64,000 nt of DNA, from positions 682,001 to 746,000 of the forward strand of contig NZ_AP025466.1 in assembly GCF_024347355.1 (NCBI RefSeq), given 5' to 3'. Numbering within the stretch: position 1 is the first letter of the stretch; the number at the start of each line of letters is the position of its first letter. The position numbers were made by a program, and so were the translations under genes. The notes beneath the pieces are model-generated. The model was not told the DNA's origin. It did not search any database and saw only the letters and a list, made by a program, of their open reading frames with translations. Positions 58,693-64,000 of the stretch are shown one piece after another. The stretch is from Vibrio chagasii. Lineage in GTDB: Bacteria > Pseudomonadota > Gammaproteobacteria > Enterobacterales > Vibrionaceae.

Positions 58693-59556
58693 ATGTTTGT
58701 AGTTATTTCAGTGGGTTTATCCATAGCAGTGCTTGCCACTCTGTTCTATTTCTCCAGAAAGAGACAAACTGCACTATCACACAGGTTTGAAACCTTAGTT
58801 CTGCTTAGAGAATTATTGTTGTTATCACGCAAACACCGCGCAGCAACGCATTACGCTTTGGCTTGTAAATTATCTAGCAACTCAATTCGCAAAGTGAATG
58901 AAATTTACGACAACATACTTGAGGTATCTGAACTGCTTCAATCGCATGTGTCGTTTGATAGCCGCCCTATGTATCGCATCTACCACCTCAAGCTCATCGC
59001 AATGCACAGTGATTGGCAAAACCGTAGCTTGGTGCGTAACCAATCGATTCATGGCAAAACAATTCGCCATAGCATGTTCTTGATGGATGAAGTAATGATC
59101 ATCTGGCTAATTCAGTCTGAGCGTGAAGACATGAGCCGTGAGTACCACATGAATTGGCAACAGATCTTAGATTGCATGGAGATCCTGACCAAATTACGAA
59201 TGTCTATCCCTGGAATAGAGAAGGCGGATATGGAGAAGCCTGAGGAGTATTTGAGATTCAAATTCTACGCCTCTCAGACACACAGAAAACTCAACCAGTT
59301 ATCGATTATCTGCCCTCTTAGTAGTGGGTCACCGGTTTGTACGCGAGCGATGCATGCACTCTCAGAGATCGCATCAAGTAACGAAGCGACCCAACCGGCA
59401 GATAGCATGTACGAATTAACCAGTGATATCTCTAGCGTCGTGTCGCAAGTTTACGACCAAGTATTATCCGACATTACGAGAAGCTTGTATCAGCCTTTAC
59501 CAGACATCAACGAAAAGGTGATAAATACCCGATTATCCGTACACCATTACATGTAA
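58693..59556 (+). CDS. Membrane-anchored protein of unknown function
   Basis: This 287-aa protein has one N-terminal transmembrane helix (about 2-21, VVISVGLSIAVLATLFYF) followed by basic residues and a large helical cytoplasmic domain (RFETLVLLRELLLLSRKHRAATH; repeated Met/His-rich helices). The layout resembles NIT-type or four-helix sensing domains but no output domain is present. GGGAG gives good spacing to the ATG at 58693; a TTG at 58687 is an alternative. No family recognised. Confidence 0.65.
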   Translation: MFVVISVGLSIAVLATLFYFSRKRQTALSHRFETLVLLRELLLLSRKHRAATHYALACKLSSNSIRKVNEIYDNILEVSELLQSHVSFDSRPMYRIYHLKLIAMHSDWQNRSLVRNQSIHGKTIRHSMFLMDEVMIIWLIQSEREDMSREYHMNWQQILDCMEILTKLRMSIPGIEKADMEKPEEYLRFKFYASQTHRKLNQLSIICPLSSGSPVCTRAMHALSEIASSNEATQPADSMYELTSDISSVVSQVYDQVLSDITRSLYQPLPDINEKVINTRLSVHHYM

Positions 59557-59603
59557 AGACTTCGTGAGAGGAGAGCGTGCTGGAACTCTGAATTATTGAG
59601 TTC

Positions 59604-59635
59604 AAATCCGATATCACCATTGATATCGGATTTTT
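59604..59635. terminator. Terminator after the 287-aa gene
   Basis: AAATCCGATATCA and TGATATCGGATTT pair perfectly around CCAT, followed by Ts. Confidence 0.8.
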
Positions 59636-59687
59636 GTATTTATGGGCTTTTAAATTTCTATCGCTATGTATCATTGCCTATGAAGTT

Positions 59688-60587
59688 TCAAACATCACCG
59701 GACTTGATATCGCTAGCCCAAGCTTGTGCCGCAAAATCAATGAACTGACGAACAACTGGAAGCTGATAACTGCGAGACAGATACACCGCCCAAAGCACGC
59801 TGCTTGGCGAAACAAACTCATCCAATATTCGTATCAATTTACCATTCGCAATCAGTGGGTTGGCTAAGTCACAAGGTAAACGAACTACCCCTTTCCCGTG
59901 CTGTGCGGCGCGAGTTAGCACTCCAACATCGTTAGCCTTGATAGTGCCAGACACCTCAACCGAATAGTGTTGATTGTCCTTAACAAAATCCCACTTAGAA
60001 ACATTCAAGTGACGAAAACAATTGTGTTGTCGAAGCGCCTCGACCGTTTCAGGTTCACCATGTTTGTCCAAGTAAGCTTGCGAGGCACACACCACGGAAT
60101 CAATGACCATTAGCTTTCGTGCAATCAAGCTATCGTCAGGTTGATCGGTATAACGAAGTGCAATATCGATCCTCTCATCCACCAGCTGAGTAAAGCGGTC
60201 TGAGGCAAACAGTTCGACCGTTATATTAGGGTGGCGCTCGGTGAACTGCTCGACCACGTCCAACAACATATGCTGAGTTAACCCGATGGGGGCTGCAATT
60301 CGAATGGTTCCAGAAAGATCATCGGTTTGATTGAGTGAAGTAACTTCTAGCTCAGCGGTCTCATGGAGGATCTTCTCACAGCGCTGCAGAGCGATTTCCC
60401 CAGCCGCGGTTAAGCTCACCTTTCGAGTCGTCCTATGTAATAGCCTCTGCTTCAGCCACCCTTCTATCTCTTGAACATGACGTGAAACCTGCAACCGACT
60501 CATGTCCAAATGCTCAGCTGCTTGGGTGAAGCTGGCACAATTCGCAACTTCGACAAAGCTACGCATTGCCGTCAACCTATCCATCAC
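59688..60587 (-). CDS. LysR-family transcriptional regulator
   Basis: This 299-aa protein has an N-terminal helix-turn-helix (MRSFVEVANCASFTQAAEHL, SRLQVSRHVQEIEGWLKQRL) and a periplasmic-binding-like effector domain (about 90-290). It is divergent from an NAD(P)-binding oxidoreductase gene across a 159-bp spacer, the standard LysR target arrangement; it likely activates or represses that gene. Confidence 0.93.
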   Translation of the reverse strand: MMDRLTAMRSFVEVANCASFTQAAEHLDMSRLQVSRHVQEIEGWLKQRLLHRTTRKVSLTAAGEIALQRCEKILHETAELEVTSLNQTDDLSGTIRIAAPIGLTQHMLLDVVEQFTERHPNITVELFASDRFTQLVDERIDIALRYTDQPDDSLIARKLMVIDSVVCASQAYLDKHGEPETVEALRQHNCFRHLNVSKWDFVKDNQHYSVEVSGTIKANDVGVLTRAAQHGKGVVRLPCDLANPLIANGKLIRILDEFVSPSSVLWAVYLSRSYQLPVVRQFIDFAAQAWASDIKSGDV

Positions 60588-60746
60588 ACTCTCCTTGAAC
60601 TATATCGCAGCTAATCGAATCTTATTAGATCACTATATAGATACAATCTACATCATTTTACGATATTTATCGCAATCTAGTGAGCTATTAGACTGCAATG
60701 GCTGTCGAGAAAACGACTCAATAAATTAGATAATTGGAGAGGCATT

Positions 60747-61385
60747 ATGAAAATTGCAGTATTAGGTGCATCAGGTTGGATTGGTAGTCACATCGCTCAA
60801 GAAGCTCAATCTCGTGGTCACGAGGTCGTTGCTGTTGTAAGAGATGCAAGCCGCGTGGAAACCACAGGCATTGAAGTTCGTTCATTTGATTTACAAGATG
60901 AAGCCGCAAGTCTAGCAAACGCACTATCCGGCGTTGATGCAGTCATTACTTCGATTGGCGGACGTGCTCTGGGTAATCACGACATCGTAAAAAACACTGC
61001 GACTAAATTGCTGGCAACATTACCGAGCATCGGTATCGATCGCCTACTTTGGGTTGGCGGAGCTGGCTCATTAGAAGTAGCGCCAAACGTACCGCTAGTG
61101 ACTATTCCTGACTTCCCTGCGGATTACAAAAACGAAGCGCTAGCACAGGGCGAAGCTCTTGAAGTGTTCAAGCAATCTAATAGCGAAGTTAACTGGACGT
61201 TCGTTAGCCCTGCCGCAGAAATATTCCCGGGCGAGAAACTATCGACCTACCGCACTAGTGGCGATCAACTGCTCACCGACGAAGATGGTAACAGCAAAAT
61301 TTCAGTCAGCGATTACGCTATTGCGATGATTGATGAGCTCGAAGCTGGCAAGTTCCCGCGCCAACGTATTGGTGTTGCTTACTAA
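60747..61385 (+). CDS. NAD(P)H-binding oxidoreductase, atypical SDR/NmrA-like
   Basis: This 212-aa Rossmann protein has the nucleotide motif GASGWIGSHIAQ near residues 7-18 and VDAVITSIGG; it ends without a substrate-binding extension. Such YwnB/NmrA-like proteins may be redox sensors or quinone or epimerase-like enzymes. TTGGAGAGG precedes the ATG. Probably regulated by the divergent LysR gene. Confidence 0.85.
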   Translation: MKIAVLGASGWIGSHIAQEAQSRGHEVVAVVRDASRVETTGIEVRSFDLQDEAASLANALSGVDAVITSIGGRALGNHDIVKNTATKLLATLPSIGIDRLLWVGGAGSLEVAPNVPLVTIPDFPADYKNEALAQGEALEVFKQSNSEVNWTFVSPAAEIFPGEKLSTYRTSGDQLLTDEDGNSKISVSDYAIAMIDELEAGKFPRQRIGVAY

Positions 61386-61428
61386 TGCTCAAATGTGTAT
61401 TAGGTAAGCTCAATAGGCACTAGAAAGC

Positions 61429-61466
61429 AGAAAGCCGCTGACTTTTAGTAAGCGGCTTTCTATTTT
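61429..61466. terminator. Bidirectional terminator
   Basis: AGAAAGCCGCT and AGCGGCTTTCT pair perfectly between convergent genes. Confidence 0.8.
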
Positions 61467-61483
61467 ACTTGTCGAGATAATCA

Positions 61484-62137
61484 TCATATCAGTGGCAAAT
61501 GACCTGTTTTCACTAGGATGATCGTCTCTTCTTCCACATAAGGGAAATGCTCGCTCATGTGAGGGCTACGCATCCAAGTATGTTTCGGGTACACGCCATG
61601 TTCATCTTTAAAGGTGCCCGACAACACAAAGATCTCTTCTCCACCAAAGTGACGGTGCGGCTGAAAACGTTCGCCAACAGGCCACTTCACTAAAGCGACA
61701 TGCTCGTGCTCAAACTCATGTAATGGCATGACTTGTAACCCGCCAATACCAGGTAGCCATTCCGTTTCGAGCGTATTGACTCGAACTTGAGTTAAGTCTC
61801 TCGCATCAAACTGATTTAGCTTAACTAAGATCGTGCAACCCTCTTTACTCGATGGAGAGTGCGCACTGCCAGGTGGGTTGCGAATGTATGTGCCTGCTGG
61901 GAAATCGCCAGTTTCATCAGAGAACACACCATCTAATACGAAGATCTCTTCTCCTTGAGGGTGTGGGTGTTCGGAGAATGAAGATTGAGGATCGTATTTC
62001 ACCACGCTAGTCGTGTGACCCGATTCTCTCTCTTCTCTTTCTAGAGGCTTACGCCATACCCCTTTGGCAGGGCTTGCAACCCAATCTAGTTTATCGGTTT
62101 CGATAACCAGTCTCTTTGAAAAGTCCATGTTGAACAT
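61484..62137 (-). CDS. Double-cupin protein, ChrR-like
   Basis: This 217-aa protein has two cupin barrels, each with the metal-binding HPHPQGEEIFVL / HRHFGGEEIFVL pattern and a later His (SAHSPSS; SEHFPYV). The repeats resemble the ChrR cupin domain involved in oxidative stress response. Probably a metal-dependent sensor or small-molecule enzyme in the cytoplasm; no anti-sigma domain is fused. Confidence 0.85.
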   Translation of the reverse strand: MFNMDFSKRLVIETDKLDWVASPAKGVWRKPLEREERESGHTTSVVKYDPQSSFSEHPHPQGEEIFVLDGVFSDETGDFPAGTYIRNPPGSAHSPSSKEGCTILVKLNQFDARDLTQVRVNTLETEWLPGIGGLQVMPLHEFEHEHVALVKWPVGERFQPHRHFGGEEIFVLSGTFKDEHGVYPKHTWMRSPHMSEHFPYVEEETIILVKTGHLPLI

Positions 62138-62301
62138 AATGACGACCTTACTCTAAGTATTGTTTTAATTATTATTGTCTTGCTAATGTCTATTCTACGC
62201 GAATAACGAACGAGGGGGAGACTTCGCTGTTAGCTGCTAATTCTTAATTGCTAATTGATAATTGCTAACAAAGCATCCCCCATATTGAAAGCTCGGCTTG
62301 A

Positions 62302-63069
62302 TTAATTGCGGCCCGCGTTCACACCACCATCAACATCCCAGATTGCACCCGTTACCCAATCGGCACTGTCTGATAGCAAGAAAGAGATGCTGTTTGCGAT
62401 GTCTTTCGGTTGACCCACTCGGCCAATTGGGTGGAAAGCATTGAAGCCTTCTAGCGCTTGATCCACCTCTTCTGGCTTAATGAATGATTCGTAGATCGGC
62501 GTTTTAACGACTGCTGGAGAAACCGCGTTCACACGAATATTGTGGTCCGCAAGCTCCATCGCCATGTGCTGTGTTAAGGCGTGTAGTCCAGCTTTTGCCA
62601 TTGAATACGCAGAAGATGGCGTCGCTTTGATCGCTTGTTTCGCCCACATAGAGCCTACATTTACCACGTTTCCACCACCGTTTTTTATCATCAACTTGCT
62701 GACAGCTTGAGTGATGAAGAAAGTCGCTTTGTTGAGCTGCATGTATTGCTCGTAGTCCGCCTCTTGATGCTCGATAAACGCTTTAGGGTTAAAGTAGCCA
62801 GCCGCATTAACAAGGTAACCAATACCCTCTTCAATAGACTCTAAATGCGCAATAAGATTAGCTACACTCTCATCATCATAAAGATTAGCTTGCCAGCCAG
62901 TCGCGTGGCCTAACGACTGAAGTTCTGATACTGCTTTATCTAACTTAGTTGGGTTATTGCCGACAACCAACACATGGATATTTTGAGCGACTAGCTGCTT
63001 CGCTGTTTCAAAGCCCATACCACTTGTGCCACCGATTACTACTGCAATACCATTTTTAGTGAAGTTCAT
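62302..63069 (-). CDS. Short-chain dehydrogenase/reductase
   Basis: This 255-aa classical SDR has NAD(P)-binding [14 protein letters not shown], the NAG-like VNAAGYF, catalytic Ser-Tyr-Lys (VGSMWAK, YSMAKAG) and a C-terminal [15 protein letters not shown]. The ATG at 63069 is preceded by TAGGAG; the frame is open 24 codons further. Divergent from an HxlR regulator that probably controls it. Substrate unknown. Confidence 0.9.
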   Translation of the reverse strand: MNFTKNGIAVVIGGTSGMGFETAKQLVAQNIHVLVVGNNPTKLDKAVSELQSLGHATGWQANLYDDESVANLIAHLESIEEGIGYLVNAAGYFNPKAFIEHQEADYEQYMQLNKATFFITQAVSKLMIKNGGGNVVNVGSMWAKQAIKATPSSAYSMAKAGLHALTQHMAMELADHNIRVNAVSPAVVKTPIYESFIKPEEVDQALEGFNAFHPIGRVGQPKDIANSISFLLSDSADWVTGAIWDVDGGVNAGRN

Positions 63070-63174
63070 TTTGTTATCTCCTAAGTCATGTGAACGTGGT
63101 AATCTTAGGCTTTGAACTAACACTGTGAATAGTAAGTACAAATCGGTTAGGTAGGTACTTATTGGTACATCTTT

Positions 63175-63513
63175 ATGAAAAATCAGGAAAACTTTTTTTC
63201 AAGAAAATCAGCACCAGAGCGCTCAGCTCGCATGGTAGAGACCATCTACGGTTGTAAATGGTCACTCACGGTTTACCAATTACTGGCAAATGGCATCAAT
63301 CGTCCCGGTGAAATGGTACGCTCGGTCGAAGGGTTATCGACCAAGGTCTTGAATGAATGTTTAAAGCGAAATGTAGAGTTCGGGATTTTAGACAAGCAAA
63401 TGTTCAACGAACTGCCGCCAAGAGTTGAGTACCAAGTCACTCCATTTGGCGAGAAGTTCCTACTGATTCTGGATCAGCTAGAAAGCCTACAAAACGAAAT
63501 CGACGAAATGTAA
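63175..63513 (+). CDS. HxlR-family transcriptional regulator
   Basis: This 112-aa winged-helix protein has [20 protein letters not shown] (the conserved Cys near the start senses electrophiles in relatives), [20 protein letters not shown] and [15 protein letters not shown]. It is divergent from the SDR gene over 105 bp and likely autoregulated there. Confidence 0.92.
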   Translation: MKNQENFFSRKSAPERSARMVETIYGCKWSLTVYQLLANGINRPGEMVRSVEGLSTKVLNECLKRNVEFGILDKQMFNELPPRVEYQVTPFGEKFLLILDQLESLQNEIDEM

Positions 63514-63569
63514 GTCCAAGCCAGTCTAACTATTGTCAAAAGACGGAAGACAGCTAATCTATAACATGC

Positions 63570-64000
63570 CTAGCTCACTGGCATTTGTTCAAAGCGACTT
63601 TTCACAAAATCAATAAAGGTTCTAATACGGCTTGGTTGATAGCGGTCTCGGTGGTAGATCGCTGAAAAGTCCACTTTAGGTACCACCCAGTCGTCAAACA
63701 CCTGAACTAATTGCCCATCATTAAGTTCTTGTAAGCAATAGATAGTCGGTACACGAATAATCCCGTTCCCAGACTTCGCACCCTGCACCAACACTCGGCC
63801 ATTTTTACATTGCAGCCTACCTGTCACATGCACATCGAGTGTTTTCTTGGTGTCATCAAGCGCTTGAAAACTCCATTTACGCACCGAGCCGGTTAAGCAG
63901 TCGTGATGGATCAACTCTTTAGGGTGGTTAGGCTTTCCTTTGCGAGCAAAATACTCAGAGCTCGCCAGTGTTCCCATCTCTATGTCCAATAGCTTCCTGG
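63570..64000 (-). CDS. LysR-family regulator, N-terminal part outside window
   Basis: This is the C-terminal effector-binding region of a LysR regulator (MGTLASSEYFARKGKPNHPKEL, KSGNGIIRVPTIYCLQELND, SRIRTFIDFVKSRFEQM). The frame is still open at the window edge and the DNA-binding domain is missing, so the gene starts beyond position 64000. Its regulated partner is not visible. Confidence 0.85.
   Translation of the reverse strand, partial: RKLLDIEMGTLASSEYFARKGKPNHPKELIHHDCLTGSVRKWSFQALDDTKKTLDVHVTGRLQCKNGRVLVQGAKSGNGIIRVPTIYCLQELNDGQLVQVFDDWVVPKVDFSAIYHRDRYQPSRIRTFIDFVKSRFEQMPVS

Overview
The window is bacterial and almost certainly from Vibrio (Splendidus-clade-like). The evidence is a gammaproteobacterial 16S-tRNA-23S-5S operon, moderate GC content and a characteristic Vibrio gene set: ppsR/ppsA, grxB, a TrmY-type tRNA methyltransferase, a DUF3087-like protein, and ribB behind an FMN riboswitch. 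From memory, ppsA, ribB and trmY homologues lie on the second chromosome of V. cholerae, so this may be chromosome 2 carrying an rRNA operon. That placement is inference.

Layout. 1-14.4 kb is core-like chromosome: the end of a Gfo/Idh/MocA oxidoreductase, a 52-aa conserved-looking small ORF, grxB, the divergent ppsR/ppsA pair, an intact IS4-family insertion sequence sitting exactly in the ppsA terminator, a frameshifted RelA/SpoT-like gene, a MATE transporter, and a YheO-type regulator / RidA / TcyP cystine transporter / CoA-disulfide-reductase-like cluster.

14.39-41.86 kb is a ~27.5-kb genomic island. It is bounded by perfect 32-bp direct repeats made of the 3' end of a tRNA-Ser(UGA) gene, and its integrase lies next to the intact tRNA. 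Its cargo is a DNA phosphorothioation (PT) defence system: an associated methyltransferase and a small partner, dndBCDE for sulfur modification (no dndA), a convergent dptF-dptG-dptH restriction operon, and a WYL-family regulator divergent from dptF. Three less usual parts are embedded. A probable sulfur-binding-domain HNH endonuclease is the fourth gene of the dptFGH operon. A two-gene module pairs a second DGQHR-domain protein with a multi-TM membrane protein. A YeeE-type sulfur transporter sits at the island edge. The distal part carries an orphan AbiEi-type antitoxin, a second tyrosine recombinase with a MobV/Pre-like relaxase, and the primary integrase with a small overlapping partner.

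41.8-48 kb is the rRNA operon on the minus strand, transcribed 16S-Glu-Lys-Val-Ala-Val-23S-5S-Ser. 48-64 kb is chromosome again: DUF3087-like, trmY, an ArsR/permease/SigZ cluster with three identical-architecture palindromes, YitT, a His-rich small protein with an MFS transporter, TauE/SafE, YjbR, a PAP2 phosphatase, FMN riboswitch-ribB, an unknown membrane-anchored protein, and LysR/HxlR regulators paired with oxidoreductase, cupin and SDR genes.

How the parts may work together: DndB/C/D/E would place sulfur in the DNA backbone using sulfur from a host cysteine desulfurase, and DptFGH would attack unmodified DNA. The WYL protein probably controls the restriction side, and inverted repeats upstream of dndB could serve DndB autoregulation. 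The HNH protein, expected to read PT DNA, sits paradoxically in the same operon, which makes this the most interesting part of the window.
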